Shown here: positions 25,921 to 38,328 of the stretch, piece after piece
How positions within the stretch are numbered: the stretch's first letter is position 1
How the letters are laid out: each line of letters begins with the position of its first letter
Assembly: GCA_018780145.1 (NCBI GenBank)
Contig: JADMKA010000146.1
Coordinates: 1 to 64,000 of the forward strand
Direction: 5' to 3'
Source: Vitreoscilla sp.
GTDB taxonomy: Bacteria; Pseudomonadota; Gammaproteobacteria; Burkholderiales; Burkholderiaceae_C
DNA length: 64,000 nucleotides
Made by a program: the position numbers and the translations under genes
The notes under the pieces: model-generated
Seen by the model: only the letters and a program-made list of their open reading frames with translations
What the model was told of the DNA's origin: nothing
Database searches by the model: none

Positions 25921-26709
25921 TCAGCTCGCGGCCACGGCGCGCGAGGCCAGCACGGGGATCAGCGCCGCGCGGTAGGCCGCCGAGCCGTGCAGGTCGGTGT
26001 TGAAGCCGTCGGCGCTGACCTTCAGCGTGGCCACCGCGGCGGGCGCCCAGCTGTGTGCCAGGGCATCCTCCAGTGCCTTGGCGCGGAACACGCAGGCCCC
26101 GGCGCCGGTGACCGCCACGCGCACGCCCGCGGGGCCCTTGCTGACGAACACGCCGACGATGGAGAAGCGCGAGGCCGGTTGGTTGAACTTCTGCCAGGCG
26201 GCCTTCTCCGGCACCGGGAAGCTCACCGCGGTGATGATCTCGCCCTCGGCCAGCGCGGTCTCGTACAGGCCCTTGAAGAAGTCGTCGGCGGCGATCTTGC
26301 GGCGATCGGTGTGGATGGTGGCGCCCAGGCCCAGCACGGCGGCCGGGTAGCAGGCCGCCGGGTCGTTGTTGGCCAGGCTGCCGCCGAGGGTGCCGCGGTT
26401 GCGCACCTGGCGGTCGCCGATCTTGCCCGCCAGCTCGGCCAGGGCCGGGATGGCGGCGGCCACTTCCTTGGATGCGGCCACCACCGCGTGCGGGGTCATC
26501 GCGCCGATGGTCACCTGGCCGTTGGCCACCGTGATGCCCTTCAGCGTGGCGATGCCGCCCAGGTCGACCAGGGCGGACGGCGCCGCCAGGCCGAGCTTCA
26601 TCGAGCCCAGCAGGGATTGGCCGCCGGCCACGATCTTGGCGTCGGCCGCGCCGGCCGCGCGCACCGCGTCGGCCACCGAGGCCGGGGTTTGATAGGCAAA
26701 TGCTTGCAT
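25921..26709 (-). CDS. coxM: CoxM-type FAD-binding medium subunit
   Basis: 262-residue flavin subunit of a xanthine dehydrogenase/CO dehydrogenase-family enzyme. FAD-binding motifs AKIVAGGQSLLGSMKLG near residue 24 and GTLGGSLANNDPAACYPAA near 106, then the CO dehydrogenase flavoprotein C-terminal domain. Passes electrons from the 2Fe-2S small subunit to the final acceptor. Encoded directly after the large subunit in the order S-L-M. ATG 26709 gives the family N-terminus (QAFAYQTPASVADAV). Confidence 0.93.
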   Translation of the reverse strand: MQAFAYQTPASVADAVRAAGAADAKIVAGGQSLLGSMKLGLAAPSALVDLGGIATLKGITVANGQVTIGAMTPHAVVAASKEVAAAIPALAELAGKIGDRQVRNRGTLGGSLANNDPAACYPAAVLGLGATIHTDRRKIAADDFFKGLYETALAEGEIITAVSFPVPEKAAWQKFNQPASRFSIVGVFVSKGPAGVRVAVTGAGACVFRAKALEDALAHSWAPAAVATLKVSADGFNTDLHGSAAYRAALIPVLASRAVAAS

Positions 26710-26732
26710 GGTGTGTGTCTCCTGGGGCCTGG

Positions 26733-29084
<2,352 letters not shown>

Positions 29085-29118
29085 GGTGCGTGTCTCCGGG
29101 TGTTCGTTCGGCTGGCGG

Positions 29119-29586
29119 TCACTTCATGGCGGCGGCGCCAGTGCGCACCGCCTTGACGATGTTCTGGTAACCGGTGCAGCGGCACAGGTTGCCCTCCAGG
29201 CCCTCGCGCACCTGTTCATCGTTGGAACACTTGTGGTGGGTCACCAGGTCCACCGCGCTCATCACCATGCCGGGCGTGCAGAAGCCGCATTGCAGGCCAT
29301 GGCACTCGTTGAAGGCGGCCTGCATCGGGTGCAGCGTGCCGTCGGCGGCGGCCAGGCCCTCGATGGTGGTCACCTCGGCGCCCTGGGCCTGCACGGCGAG
29401 CATGTTGCAGCTCTTCACCGCGCGGCCGTTCAGGTGCACGGTGCAGGCGCCGCACTGGGCGGTGTCGCAGCCCACGTGGGTGCCGGTGAGTTGCAGGGTC
29501 TCGCGGATGAACTGCACCAGCAGGGTCTGCGGCTCGACCTCGCGGCTGAGGTTTTTGCCGTTGACCTTCAAGGTGATCGTCGTCAT
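29119..29586 (-). CDS. coxS: CoxS-type [2Fe-2S] small subunit
   Basis: 155 residues with two [2Fe-2S] domains: plant-type ferredoxin ligands C40, C45, C48 and C60 ([16 protein letters not shown]) and the C-terminal pair C100/C103 with C135/C137 ([16 protein letters not shown]). Carries electrons from the molybdenum site to FAD. First gene of the minus-strand cox operon; ATG 29586 is preceded by AGGAG. The divergent xdhC begins 169 bases away, with a symmetric site between them. Confidence 0.95.
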   Translation of the reverse strand: MTTITLKVNGKNLSREVEPQTLLVQFIRETLQLTGTHVGCDTAQCGACTVHLNGRAVKSCNMLAVQAQGAEVTTIEGLAAADGTLHPMQAAFNECHGLQCGFCTPGMVMSAVDLVTHHKCSNDEQVREGLEGNLCRCTGYQNIVKAVRTGAAAMK

Positions 29587-29683
29587 GGTGTCTCCTGAGG
29601 GGTGGGAACCGGGGACGCAAGAGGGTCTCCGAGTGCTGCTGATCCTAGGGACCAGCCACCGCGCTGGCTCGCTGTCACTTACA

Positions 29684-29705
29684 CCTATGAATCTCATGGC
29701 ATAAG
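29684..29705. promoter_or_regulatory. Probable Mo-box between coxS and xdhC (TATG-N10-CATA)
   Basis: Reads CCTATG, ten bases, CATAAG, an imperfect inverted repeat centred in the coxS/xdhC divergent region. The same half-sites at the same spacing occur at 57436-57457 and 59850-59871. As I recall it, the ModE site of E. coli modA has TATA and CATA half-sites also ten bases apart. Part of it, TTCATAGGTGTA on the minus strand (29691-29680), is identical to 12 bases at 59864-59875. Confidence 0.62.
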
Positions 29706-29754
29706 GGAAACCTTGCAAGCGCCAAGCGGCGCGCGAATCCCTACCTTCGAAACC

Positions 29755-30765
29755 ATGGACAACGTCGATCTGAATGTGCTGCGCCAGGTGGTGGCGTGGC
29801 GGGATGCTGGGCACGCGGTGGTGCTGGGCACGGTCACCCGCACCTGGGGATCCGCACCTCGGCCGGTGGGCTCGGTGGTGGCGGTGCGCGACGACGGGCA
29901 GATCGCCGGCTCGGTCTCGGGCGGCTGCATCGAGGACGACCTGATCGCCCGCATGCGCGCCCAGGCCCTGGCGGCGGCTCGGCCCGAGGTGGTGCGCTAC
30001 GGCGTCAGCGGCGACGAGGCGGCGCGCTTTGGCCTGCCGTGCGGCGGCACGCTGGAGCTGGTGCTGGAGCCGCTGAGCACGGCCAGCCAGGTGGAGCCGC
30101 TGCTGGCCAGGCTGGCGAGCGGCGAGCGGGTGCGGCGCGAGCTGAGCCTGGCCACCGGCGCGGTGGTGTTGTCGGCGGCCGAGGGCAGCGCGGACCTGGC
30201 CATCGTCGACGGCGACAGGCTGGTCTCCACGCACGGGCCGGGCTGGCGGCTGCTGATCGTCGGTGCTGGGCAGATGAGCCAGTACCTGGCGCAGATGGCG
30301 CAGGCGCTGGACTACCAGGTGACGGTGATCGACCCGCGCGAGGAATACGCCGAGTTCGAGCGCCTGCCCGGCGTGCAGTACCGCCAGGACATGCCCGACG
30401 ACGCGGTGCAGGCGCTGAAGCCGGATGCCCACACCGCCGTGATCGCGCTGACCCACGACCCCAAGCTGGACGACCTGGCACTGATGGAGGCGCTGCACTC
30501 CACGGCTTTCTATGTGGGCGCCATCGGCTCGCGTGTCAACCAGGCCAAGCGCAAGCAGCGGCTGGCCGAGCACTTCGACATGAGCGCCGAGGCATTGGAG
30601 CGCCTGCACGGCCCGGTGGGCATCAAGAACGGTGCCCGCACGCCACCGGAGATCGCCGTGTCCATCCTGGCCGAGCTGACGGCGGTGCGTTACGGTTGGC
30701 GCATCCTGGAGCCGGTGTTCACCGGCACGGTGGCCCTCGCTGCCGAGGCCGGCTGCGTGACGTGA
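29755..30765 (+). CDS. xdhC: XdhC/CoxI-family molybdenum-cofactor maturation protein
   Basis: 336 residues with the XdhC N-terminal domain ([24 protein letters not shown] and [11 protein letters not shown]) and the C-terminal Rossmann domain ([60 protein letters not shown]). Such proteins bind the molybdenum cofactor, oversee its sulfuration and hand it to hydroxylases, here presumably the adjacent CoxSLM. ATG 29755 is chosen; a longer open frame extends into the promoter region. It converges on the ModE-like regulator, the stops 7 bases apart. Confidence 0.9.
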   Translation: MDNVDLNVLRQVVAWRDAGHAVVLGTVTRTWGSAPRPVGSVVAVRDDGQIAGSVSGGCIEDDLIARMRAQALAAARPEVVRYGVSGDEAARFGLPCGGTLELVLEPLSTASQVEPLLARLASGERVRRELSLATGAVVLSAAEGSADLAIVDGDRLVSTHGPGWRLLIVGAGQMSQYLAQMAQALDYQVTVIDPREEYAEFERLPGVQYRQDMPDDAVQALKPDAHTAVIALTHDPKLDDLALMEALHSTAFYVGAIGSRVNQAKRKQRLAEHFDMSAEALERLHGPVGIKNGARTPPEIAVSILAELTAVRYGWRILEPVFTGTVALAAEAGCVT

Positions 30766-30772
30766 CATCCGG

Positions 30773-31891
30773 TCATGCCGTGAGCTTGCTCTTGGGCGCC
30801 TTGTAGCGCCACCACGGCAGCGCGCGGGTCAGCGAGAGGATCTCGCCGCTCTGCGGGTGCACCGTGTAGCCCGGCAGCGTGGTCACGGCCTGGCGCCAGG
30901 CGTCGCCCTGCAGGGCCTCGCGCAGCAGGGCCACGCCGGGGTGGTCCAGCGCGTCCTTCATGCAGACCAGGAAGTAGTCCTCGGTCAGCAGCGGCACGAA
31001 CTCCAGGCCGAAGGCGCGCGCCGCGGCCTCGATGCCCATGCCGGCGTCACCCGCCCCGCTGGCCACCGCGGCGGCCACCGCGTTGTGGCTGTCTTCGGCG
31101 GGGTGCAGCTCGCTCTCCACCGGCGGTGGCAGGCCTTGCTGCTTGAGCAGGTGCTCGGTGAGCAGGCGCGTGCCCGAGCCCGGCTGGCGCTGCACGAAAC
31201 GGGCGCCGCGCGAGACCACGTCGGCCAGGCTGTTCAGGGCCAGCGGGTTGTGCGGGGCGACCATCAGGCCCTGCCTGCGCCGGGTGCAGCCCAGCAGCTT
31301 GTGGCGGCCGGGCTTGAGCAGCGGCTTCAGGCCGCTCGCGAACAGATTGCCGCCCTCGTTCAGCGGCGGCACGTGGAAGCCGGCCACCAGGCAGCGGCCC
31401 TCGCCGAGGGCGCGCAGGGCGTCCATGCTGCCGGCGAAGCGCAGGTCGATGTGCAGGCGCTGGCCGGCGCTGGCCTGCTCGCGCAGCAGCGGCAGGGCCA
31501 GGTCGTGGCTGGCGTAGACGGTGAGCACCTGCTGGTCGCCGTCGAGCGCATCGGCCAGCACCCGCTCCAGCTCGGCGCGCAAGGCCTCGATGTGCGGGGT
31601 GAGGCGGGCGCGGGCCCGTGTCTCGGCCCACAGCAGGCGCTCGGCAAAGGGTGTCAGCCGGGCCGGCTGGCCCTGGACCCAGGTGACCAGCGGTTCGCCC
31701 AGCACCTCCTGCCACTGCTTGAGGGCACCCCACACATGGCGGTACGAGGCGCCCATGGCCTTGGCGGCATGCTGGATCGAGCCGTGCTCGCGCAGGCCGC
31801 TGAGCAGGTCGAACAGCGGGTTGTGCAGGTCGGCGCCGCGCTGGCCGTCGGGTTGGAATGTGTACTGGAGGTGGACGCCGCGGGATTGCAT
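30773..31891 (-). CDS. ModE-like DNA-binding protein with PBP-like sensor domain
   Basis: 372 residues. N-terminal winged helix of the ModE/LysR type at about 25-90 ([20 protein letters not shown], then [12 protein letters not shown], then [11 protein letters not shown]), closely matching the ModE DNA-binding domain. Instead of ModE's two molybdate-binding Mop domains, residues about 110-350 form a periplasmic-binding-protein-like domain ([52 protein letters not shown]). I infer a one-component sensor of molybdate or tungstate, or of a cofactor form. It starts 14 bases behind glgA on the same strand, so it may share the glg transcript. Confidence 0.83.
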   Translation of the reverse strand: MQSRGVHLQYTFQPDGQRGADLHNPLFDLLSGLREHGSIQHAAKAMGASYRHVWGALKQWQEVLGEPLVTWVQGQPARLTPFAERLLWAETRARARLTPHIEALRAELERVLADALDGDQQVLTVYASHDLALPLLREQASAGQRLHIDLRFAGSMDALRALGEGRCLVAGFHVPPLNEGGNLFASGLKPLLKPGRHKLLGCTRRRQGLMVAPHNPLALNSLADVVSRGARFVQRQPGSGTRLLTEHLLKQQGLPPPVESELHPAEDSHNAVAAAVASGAGDAGMGIEAAARAFGLEFVPLLTEDYFLVCMKDALDHPGVALLREALQGDAWRQAVTTLPGYTVHPQSGEILSLTRALPWWRYKAPKSKLTA

Positions 31892-31905
31892 CGGGGGGCT
31901 GGGGT

Positions 31906-33336
31906 TCAGGCTAGGCGGTACAGCGCCAGGTACTTCTGGGCGGCTTCGCGCCAGGAAAAATCCTGGGCCATGGCGCGCTGCACCAGCGCGGCCCAGCGGG
32001 CCGGTTGGCGGAAGGTGTCGATGGCGCGGCGCAGCGTGGCCTCCAGCGCCGGCACGCTGGCTTCCCCGAAGGCGAAGCCGGTGCCGTGCTCGCCGGCATC
32101 GGCATCGACGACGGTGTCCGCCAGGCCGCCGACACGGCGCACCAGCGGCAGCGTGCCGTAGCGCAGGCCGTAGAGCTGGGTCAGGCCGCAGGGCTCGAAG
32201 CGCGAGGGCACCATGATGGCGTCGGCGCCGCCGATCAGGCGGTGGGCGCGGTCTTCGTCGTAGCCCAGGAACACGGCCACCCGGCCCGGGTGGGTCTGGG
32301 CGGCGGCGCCGAAGGCGGCCTCCAGGGCCGCGTCGCCGGTGCCCTGCACCACGAACTGGGCGCCGGCCTGCAGCGCCGCGGGCAGGGCGGCCAGCACCAG
32401 ATCCAGCCCCTTCTGCGCGGTGAGCCGGCTGACGATGCAGAACAGCGGTGCGTCGGCATGCGGCGCCAGGCCGAACTCGGCCTGCAGCGCCGCCTTGCAG
32501 CGCGCCTTGCCGGCCAAGTGGGCGGCGTCGTAGGGGGCGGCGAGCAGGGGGTCGGTGGCGGGGCTCCATACCTCGGGGTCGACGCCGTTGAGGATGCCCG
32601 AGACCACATCGGCGCGCTGGCGGATCACGCCGTCCAGCCCACTGCCGAACTCCGGCGTGGCGATCTCCTGCGCGTAGGTGGGGCTGACCGTGGTGATGCG
32701 GTCGGCGTACATCAGGCCGGCCTTCATGAACGACAGCTGCTCGTAGAACTCCAGGCCCTGCGGCCGCATGTAGCGCGGCGGCAGGCCCAGGTGGCCGAAC
32801 TCGGCGCCCGGGAACAAACCCTGGAAGGCCAGGTTGTGGATGGTGAAGACGCTCTTCGCGGTGGTGGCCGGGTGGGCCGACATGTAGGCGCAGGCGAGGC
32901 CGGCGTGCCAGTCGTGCGCGTGCACGATCTCGGGCTCCCAGCCGGGGTCGATCTCGCCGGCCGCCATCTGGCCGGCCATCCAGCCCAACAGGGCGAAGCG
33001 CTGCAGGTTGTCGCTCCAGGCGGCGCCGTCGGCGGCTTGGTAGGGCCCGCCCGGGCGGCGGTACAGGTAGGGCGCCTCGATCAGGTAGGCCGGCACCGGG
33101 TTGCCGGGCAGGCGGGCGCGCACCAGCGTGACGCGTCCCGCGCCGAACAGCGGGCCCATCGTGCAGACGGGCTGGCGATCCAACGCGGCATCCAGGATGG
33201 CGGGCAGCCCCGGCAGCAGCAGGCGCACATCCGCGCCCGCCGCTTGCAGTGCCTGGGGCAGCGCGCCCATCACATCGGCCAGGCCGCCGGTCTTGACCAG
33301 CGGGAAGATCTCGGAGGCGACCTGCAGGACCCTCAT
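31906..33336 (-). CDS. glgA: Glycogen synthase
   Basis: 476-residue ADP-glucose glucosyltransferase (E. coli 477). N-terminal ADP-glucose motif [16 protein letters not shown] at residues 15-30, [13 protein letters not shown] near 140, [19 protein letters not shown] near 300 and the C-terminal [20 protein letters not shown] near 385. Elongates glycogen chains in the cytoplasm. Its start overlaps the glgC stop by 4 bases. No branching enzyme, phosphorylase or debranching gene is in the window. Confidence 0.96.
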   Translation of the reverse strand: MRVLQVASEIFPLVKTGGLADVMGALPQALQAAGADVRLLLPGLPAILDAALDRQPVCTMGPLFGAGRVTLVRARLPGNPVPAYLIEAPYLYRRPGGPYQAADGAAWSDNLQRFALLGWMAGQMAAGEIDPGWEPEIVHAHDWHAGLACAYMSAHPATTAKSVFTIHNLAFQGLFPGAEFGHLGLPPRYMRPQGLEFYEQLSFMKAGLMYADRITTVSPTYAQEIATPEFGSGLDGVIRQRADVVSGILNGVDPEVWSPATDPLLAAPYDAAHLAGKARCKAALQAEFGLAPHADAPLFCIVSRLTAQKGLDLVLAALPAALQAGAQFVVQGTGDAALEAAFGAAAQTHPGRVAVFLGYDEDRAHRLIGGADAIMVPSRFEPCGLTQLYGLRYGTLPLVRRVGGLADTVVDADAGEHGTGFAFGEASVPALEATLRRAIDTFRQPARWAALVQRAMAQDFSWREAAQKYLALYRLA

Positions 33337-34613
33337 GCGGGCAGGGCCGCCAGCATCGCGGCGGTGACCAGCGTGATGCCGCTGTCGGTTCGGAAGAAGC
33401 GTTTCGCGTCGGCCTCCGCGTCATGGCCGATGACCATGCCGTCCGGGATGCGGCAGCCGCGGTCGATGACCACGCGGTTCAAGCGCACATGCCGGCCGAT
33501 CTCGACCTCGGGCAGCAGCACCGACCACTCCACGAGCGAGTGCGAGTGCACCCGCACGCTGGAGAACAGCACCGAGCGCAGCACCTGGCCGGAGATGATG
33601 CTGCCGCCGGAGATCAGCGACTCGATGGCGTTGCCGCGCCGTTCCGGTTCGTTGTGCACGAACTTGGCCGGCGCCAGCTGGGGCTGGTAGGTCCAGACCG
33701 GCCAGTTCCTGTCGTACAGGTTCAGCAGCGGGTCGGTGGCGGTGAGGTCGATGTTGGCGTCCCAGTAGGAATCGATGGTGCCGACATCGCGCCAATAGGG
33801 CACCTGGCCCGGCTGGGTGCCGACGCAGCTCAGCTCGAAGGGGTGGGCCGCGGCCTGCCCCAGCCGCACCGCGCGGGGGATGATGTCCTTGCCGAAATCG
33901 TGGCTGGAGTTCGGATCCGCCATGTCGCGCTCGAGCTCGTCGAACAGGTACTTGGCGTTGAAGATGTAGATGCCCATGCTGGCCAGCGAATGGCCCGGCT
34001 TGCCGGGCACGCTGGGCGGGTCGGCCGGCTTCTCGACGAAATCGGTGATGTTCCAGTCGGCGTCCACCGCCATCACGCCGAAGCCCTTGGCCTCCTCGCG
34101 CGGCACCTCGATGCAGGCCACCGTGCACTCGCGGCCCTTGGCCACGTGGTCGGCCAGCATCAGCGCGTAGTTCATCTTGTAGATGTGGTCGCCGCCCAGC
34201 ACCACCACGTACTCGGCGTGGTAGCTGTCCAGGATGTCGCGGTTCTGCGAGACAGCGTCCGCGGTGCCGCGGTACCAGCTCTCTTCGTCGATGCGCTGCT
34301 GCGCGGGCAGCAGGTCGACGAACTCGTTCATCTCGTTCTTCAGGAAGGCCCAGCCGCGCTGCAGGTGGCGCAGCAGGCTGTGGCTCTTGTACTGGGTGAT
34401 GACGCCGATGCGGCGGATGCCCGAGTTCAGGCAGTTGGAGAGCGCGAAGTCGATGATGCGGAACTTGCCGCCGAAGTAAACCGCGGGCTTGGCGCGCCGG
34501 TCGGTCAGGTGGTGCAGCCGGCTCCCCCGGCCGCCGGCGAGGACCAGCGCGATGGCGCGGCGGGGAAGGTCGAGCCTGGCAGCGAGATCCTTCGGCATGG
34601 GTGTCTCCGGCAT
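33333..34613 (-). CDS. glgC: Glucose-1-phosphate adenylyltransferase
   Basis: 426 residues. Makes ADP-glucose for GlgA. Nucleotidyltransferase motif [23 protein letters not shown], then [51 protein letters not shown] and the left-handed beta-helix C-terminal domain with [20 protein letters not shown]. The N-terminal region keeps the residues that bind the allosteric activator in bacterial enzymes. A perfect 9-base-pair hairpin lies in the leader just upstream. Confidence 0.96.
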   Translation of the reverse strand: MPETPMPKDLAARLDLPRRAIALVLAGGRGSRLHHLTDRRAKPAVYFGGKFRIIDFALSNCLNSGIRRIGVITQYKSHSLLRHLQRGWAFLKNEMNEFVDLLPAQQRIDEESWYRGTADAVSQNRDILDSYHAEYVVVLGGDHIYKMNYALMLADHVAKGRECTVACIEVPREEAKGFGVMAVDADWNITDFVEKPADPPSVPGKPGHSLASMGIYIFNAKYLFDELERDMADPNSSHDFGKDIIPRAVRLGQAAAHPFELSCVGTQPGQVPYWRDVGTIDSYWDANIDLTATDPLLNLYDRNWPVWTYQPQLAPAKFVHNEPERRGNAIESLISGGSIISGQVLRSVLFSSVRVHSHSLVEWSVLLPEVEIGRHVRLNRVVIDRGCRIPDGMVIGHDAEADAKRFFRTDSGITLVTAAMLAALPA

Positions 34614-34622
34614 GTTCTTGGG

Positions 34623-34646
34623 GCGGGCTCATTTCTGTGAGCCCGC
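34623..34646 (-). promoter_or_regulatory. Leader hairpin upstream of glgC
   Basis: GCGGGCTCA and TGAGCCCGC form a perfect 9-base-pair stem with a 6-base loop, ending 9 bases before the glgC start codon. There is no U-tract, so a factor-independent terminator is unlikely. It could hide the ribosome-binding site or mark a protein or RNA control point. A TATATT hexamer just upstream on the minus strand could be the -10 box. Confidence 0.45.
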
Positions 34647-34695
34647 AGCCAATATATCGCTTTCATGCCGCTCCGGCGCCGGCGTGCCGGCGTAC

Positions 34696-34920
34696 TCAGA
34701 CGGGGCGCACGGTGAGCTGCTTGCAGACGTTGCTGCCGGTGATGGTCAGGCGCAGGCCGCCGCCGTTCCACTCCAGCCAGTTCAGGGCGACGTAGTCCTC
34801 GATGAAGCTGGCGTCGATCTCCGCCGCCCGGTGGTTCTTCAGCAGGCTCACGGTGGCCAGCAGGGCATCGCGGAGCGCTTCACGCCGAAGGACGGGCGGG
34901 GCATCGGGAAAGCTGGACAT
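34696..34920 (-). CDS. Small conserved-looking hypothetical protein
   Basis: 74 residues, no signal peptide or membrane helix. A helical N-terminal half (LRREALRDALLATVSLLKNHRAAEID) and a C-terminal part rich in strands (WLEWNGGGLRLTITGSNVCKQLTV). I do not recognise a family. ATG with AGGAG-type sequence upstream (GAGACCACTG). It lies between fumC and glgC on the same strand. Confidence 0.6.
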   Translation of the reverse strand: MSSFPDAPPVLRREALRDALLATVSLLKNHRAAEIDASFIEDYVALNWLEWNGGGLRLTITGSNVCKQLTVRPV

Positions 34921-34936
34921 TCAGTGGTCTCCTGTT

Positions 34937-35010
34937 GGCCCCCAAGACGCCTTTGGCGTCGGCCCCCCAAGGGGGCGCTGTCGCCTTGGGGCGGCCCGGC
35001 GGCGACTCGG
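34937..35010. repeat. Double-hairpin intergenic element behind fumC
   Basis: Contains GACGCC-TTT-GGCGTC (34946-34960) and a second stem CCCCAAGG (34965-34972) with CCTTGGGG (34984-34991). It lies behind fumC and before the small gene at 34920, so it may end or stabilise the fumC transcript. From memory, very similar GCCCCCAAG...GGGGGCGC elements are scattered through Burkholderiales genomes; only one copy is seen here. Confidence 0.5.
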
Positions 35011-35037
35011 GTGTGATCCCACCTTACCACCGGCGCG

Positions 35038-36423
35038 CTACACCATGCGCTCGGGGCGGACCCAGGCGTCGAACTGTTCGGCCGTGATCCCGCCAAGTGA
35101 CAGCGCCGCCTCACGCAGGCCCAGGCCTTCCGCATGCGCCTGCTTGGCGATCCCCGCCGCACGGTCGTAGCCGATGTGAGGCACCAGCGCGGTGACCAGC
35201 ATCAGCGAGCGGCCCAGCAGATCCGCGATGCGCTCGCGGTCGGGCGCCATGCCTTGCGCGCAGTGGTGGTCGAAGCTGGCCATGGCACCCGCCAGCAGGC
35301 GGATGCTCTGCAACAGGTTGTGGGCGATCAGCGGCTTGAAGGTGTTGAGCTCGAAGTGGCCCGAGGCGCCGCCGATGCCGATGGCGACATCGTTGCCCAT
35401 CACCTGGCAGCAGACCATGGTCAGCGCCTCGCACTGGGTGGGATTGACCTTGCCCGGCATGATGGAGCTGCCGGGCTCGTTCTCGGGCAACTGCAGCTCG
35501 CCCAGCCCGCAGCGCGGGCCGGAGGCCAGCCAGCGCACGTCGTTGGCGATCTTTATCAGGGCGACTGCCAGCAACTTCAGTGCGCCATGGGTGCCGACCA
35601 GCGCGTCGTGTGCGGCCAGCGCCGCGAACTTGTTGGCCGCCGGGGTGAAGGGCAGGGTGCACTCCTCGGCCAGGCGGGCGGCGACCTGCTCGCCGAACTT
35701 CGGGTGGGTGTTCAGGCCGGTGCCGACCGCCGTGCCGCCCACGGCCAGTTCGTGCAGCGGGCTCAGCGTGGCGGCCAGCGCCCGCTCGGCGTGGTCGAGC
35801 TGGGCGACCCAGCCGGAGACCTCCTGGCCCAGCGTGAGCGGGGTGGCGTCCTGCAGGTGGGTGCGGCCGATCTTCACCAGGCCGGCCCAGGCATGGGCGT
35901 GTGCCGCCAGCGTGGCACGCAGGGCCCGCAGCGCGGGGAGCAGATCGCGGTCCAGCGCCACCGCGGCGGCCACGTGCACCGCGGTCGGGAAGATGTCGTT
36001 CGACGATTGGCCGCGGTTCACGTCGTCGTTGGGGTGGACCAGCCGCTCAGCGCCGCGGCCGCCGCCCAGGAACTCGGAGGCGCGGTTGGCCAGCACCTCG
36101 TTCATGTTCATGTTCGTCTGCGTGCCCGAGCCGGTCTGCCAGATGGACAGCGGGAACTCGCCGGCGTGTTGGCCGGCCAGCACCTCGTCGGCAGCCTGGG
36201 CGATGGCCGTGGCGGTGGCGCTGTCCAGGCCCGCCAGCTCGGCGTTGGCCAAGGCGCAGGCGCGCTTCACCCGGGCCAGCGCCATCACCAGCTCTCGCGG
36301 CATGCACTCGGTCGAGATCGCGAAGTGTTCGAGCGAGCGCTGGGTCTGCGCGCCCCACAAGGCCCCGGCCGGCACGGCGATGGGGCCGAAGCTGTCGCTC
36401 TCGGTGCGGTCCGAGGCGCTCAT
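35038..36423 (-). CDS. fumC: Class II fumarate hydratase
   Basis: 461-residue iron-independent fumarase of the citric acid cycle. Typical sequences: [16 protein letters not shown] near residue 25, [18 protein letters not shown] near 95, [18 protein letters not shown] near 130, [19 protein letters not shown] near 180 and the fumarase/aspartase signature [17 protein letters not shown] near 318. ATG 36423 is the start; it overlaps the stop of the trypsin-like gene in ATGA, so the two may be co-translated. Confidence 0.97.
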   Translation of the reverse strand: MSASDRTESDSFGPIAVPAGALWGAQTQRSLEHFAISTECMPRELVMALARVKRACALANAELAGLDSATATAIAQAADEVLAGQHAGEFPLSIWQTGSGTQTNMNMNEVLANRASEFLGGGRGAERLVHPNDDVNRGQSSNDIFPTAVHVAAAVALDRDLLPALRALRATLAAHAHAWAGLVKIGRTHLQDATPLTLGQEVSGWVAQLDHAERALAATLSPLHELAVGGTAVGTGLNTHPKFGEQVAARLAEECTLPFTPAANKFAALAAHDALVGTHGALKLLAVALIKIANDVRWLASGPRCGLGELQLPENEPGSSIMPGKVNPTQCEALTMVCCQVMGNDVAIGIGGASGHFELNTFKPLIAHNLLQSIRLLAGAMASFDHHCAQGMAPDRERIADLLGRSLMLVTALVPHIGYDRAAGIAKQAHAEGLGLREAALSLGGITAEQFDAWVRPERMV

Positions 36424-37181
36424 GATGCGGCAGCCGCGGCCGGGGCCGGGGCCGGTGCGGTGAGGGTCATCAGGATGTCGGCGTACCAGGCGCAATTCAG
36501 GCCCAGCGACTCGTCCTGCTCCAGGTCGCGGGTGCGCATGTCCAGCCGGGCCGAGTGCACGCCCAGCAGCTTCCAGGGCAGCGGGTCGCCCGGGCCGCCG
36601 GAGGGCGCCGCGCGCATCACCACCGGCGCGCCGCTGGTGCCGCGGTGCGTGCGGGCATCGGTCAGGAAGCTGCCCTGTCCCTGGAAACGCACGCCGAAGG
36701 CCGAGGCGATCACCGCGTGGCGCACCACCGGCAGGTGGTGCAGGGTGTCGTGGAAGCCGAGCGGGAAGCCGACGATCAGCAGCGACGAGCCGACCTCGAT
36801 CTCGCTCAGCGAGGCCTGCAGATGGGCCGGGGTGAACGCCTGCAGGATGACCGTGGGCGGCATCTGGGTGCGCTCGAGCTCGACCACTGCCACGTCGATC
36901 TCGCCGGCCTTGTCGCGCCCCTGGCGCCAGATGGCCTGGCCGTTGCGGTACAGCATCACCAGGAAGTGCGTCGAGCGCGTCAAATTGACCGCGTCGTCGT
37001 GCAGCTCGATGGAGATGCGGTCCGGGAAGTGCTTGCTCGGTTCATCCACCACCACATGCCGGCTGGTCACCAGGAACAGCTTCTCCCCTCGGGCGAAGAA
37101 GAAGCCGCTGGCCTTGGTCAACAGCCGCGGTCCGTCGAAAGTGGAGATCTGCGTCGCAGTCAGAAGCAGTGGTTCGGTCAT
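36420..37181 (-). CDS. Cytoplasmic trypsin-like serine protease domain protein
   Basis: 253 residues with a chymotrypsin-fold triad: His in [12 protein letters not shown] (about 42), Asp in [10 protein letters not shown] (about 96) and Ser in [11 protein letters not shown] (about 185). No signal peptide or membrane segment is visible, so it probably stays in the cytoplasm, unusual for DegP-like folds. The C-terminus ends in an Ala/Pro tail. Physiological role unknown; it precedes fumC with a 4-base overlap. Confidence 0.8.
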   Translation of the reverse strand: MTEPLLLTATQISTFDGPRLLTKASGFFFARGEKLFLVTSRHVVVDEPSKHFPDRISIELHDDAVNLTRSTHFLVMLYRNGQAIWRQGRDKAGEIDVAVVELERTQMPPTVILQAFTPAHLQASLSEIEVGSSLLIVGFPLGFHDTLHHLPVVRHAVIASAFGVRFQGQGSFLTDARTHRGTSGAPVVMRAAPSGGPGDPLPWKLLGVHSARLDMRTRDLEQDESLGLNCAWYADILMTLTAPAPAPAAAAAS

Positions 37182-37343
37182 GGTCGCCCTTCGCGGGCAC
37201 GCCGCTTGCTGGCCCTAGCCTACTCGCTTTCAGCGGCGCCCATCTGTGCGCTGCCATACCTTCGAGGGAGATTGCCCGCCAGGCCAGACACCCATGCATA
37301 CTCTACCGATGACCCTTTGCTCCACCCTCGACCGGACCACGGC

Positions 37344-38234
37344 ATGATCCGCATCCAGCTGCAGATCGAACTGGCCTATGAGGTGACCGACCCGAACGGC
37401 GCCGACTTCGTCTTCAACATCCACGCCGCCCACACGCCGGCCCAGGCGATCTCGTCCGAGAGCCTGATGATCAGCCAGCCGCTGACCCCGCAGGTGCACA
37501 CCGACCCCGCTACCGGCAACCGCTACATGCGGCTCACCGCGCAACCGGGCTGGCTCAAGCTCTGGTACGCCGCCACCGTGGACCTGACCCACCACCGGGC
37601 GGACCCGGCCACGCTGGCCGAGATCCCGGTGCGCGACCTGCCGCAGGAGGTGATCGGCTACATCTACCCCAGCCGCTACTGCCAGAGCGACCGGCTGGTG
37701 AAGTTCGCCATCAACGAGTTCGGCCGCCTCTGGCAAGGCCACGGCCGGGTGCAGGCCATCCAGGACTGGGTGCGCCGGCACGTCACCTTCACCTCCAACA
37801 CCTCGAACTCCAACACCTCGGCGGTGGACACGCTGATCGAGCAGGTGGGGGTGTGCCGCGATTTCGCGCACCTGATGGTGGCGCTGTGCCGGGCGGTGAA
37901 CATCCCGGCGCGCTTCGCCACCGGCACCGATTTCGGGGCCGACCCGGCGCTGGGCCCACCGGATTTCCATGCCTATGTGGAGGTCTACCTGGGCCACCGC
38001 TGGTACATCTTCGACCCCTCCGGCACGGCGATCCCAATGGCCTTCGTGCGCTTCGGCACCGGGCGTGACGCGGCCGACGTGGCCTTTGCCACCATCTTCG
38101 GCGGCGTGCGGGCCCAGGCCCCGGTGATCCGCGCCTGGGCCATGGAGGATGCCGCGAAGGGCATCGAGCTGCCCTACCACTGCAACCAGGCGCTCTCCAC
38201 CGACAGCGGGCGGGTGCCGCTGACGACCAGCTGA
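37344..38234 (+). CDS. Transglutaminase-like cysteine protease-fold protein
   Basis: 296 residues. N-terminal beta domain (IRIQLQIELAYEVTDPNGADFVFNIHAAHTP, bacterial transglutaminase N-terminal region) followed by the catalytic domain with Cys in EQVGVCRDFAHLMVALCRA (about 173), His in PDFHAYVEVYLGHRWYIFDPSG (about 209) and Asp in the same segment. Intracellular; members are often linked to proteolysis or peptide turnover. ATG 37344 is set by the N-terminal domain. The 84-base repeat begins one base after the stop. Confidence 0.87.
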   Translation: MIRIQLQIELAYEVTDPNGADFVFNIHAAHTPAQAISSESLMISQPLTPQVHTDPATGNRYMRLTAQPGWLKLWYAATVDLTHHRADPATLAEIPVRDLPQEVIGYIYPSRYCQSDRLVKFAINEFGRLWQGHGRVQAIQDWVRRHVTFTSNTSNSNTSAVDTLIEQVGVCRDFAHLMVALCRAVNIPARFATGTDFGADPALGPPDFHAYVEVYLGHRWYIFDPSGTAIPMAFVRFGTGRDAADVAFATIFGGVRAQAPVIRAWAMEDAAKGIELPYHCNQALSTDSGRVPLTTS

Positions 38235-38235
38235 G

Positions 38236-38319
38236 CTGGGGCACCCGGTGCCGGCATACCGGCCCCACCCGCCGAGCGGGTGCTCAGCCGGCTTGGGAGC
38301 GGCCCGGCGCTCGGTTGAG
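38236..38319 (+). repeat. 84-base structured intergenic repeat, copy 2
   Basis: 81 of 84 bases identical to 53023-53106. Three stems can be drawn: GCCGG/CCGGC, CACCCGC/GCGGGTG with a 3-base loop, and CTCAGCCG (38283-38290) with CGGTTGAG (38312-38319). Two differences from the other copy fall in loops and the third turns a G-C pair into G-U. It starts directly behind the transglutaminase stop and lies between convergent genes. Confidence 0.85.
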
Positions 38320-38328
38320 CCGTGCAGC

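Noticed and set aside
30773-31891. Tungstate regulator of the TunR type
   Set aside because: As I recall, TunR joins a ModE-type sensor to a recombinase-like DNA-binding domain, the opposite arrangement of this protein.
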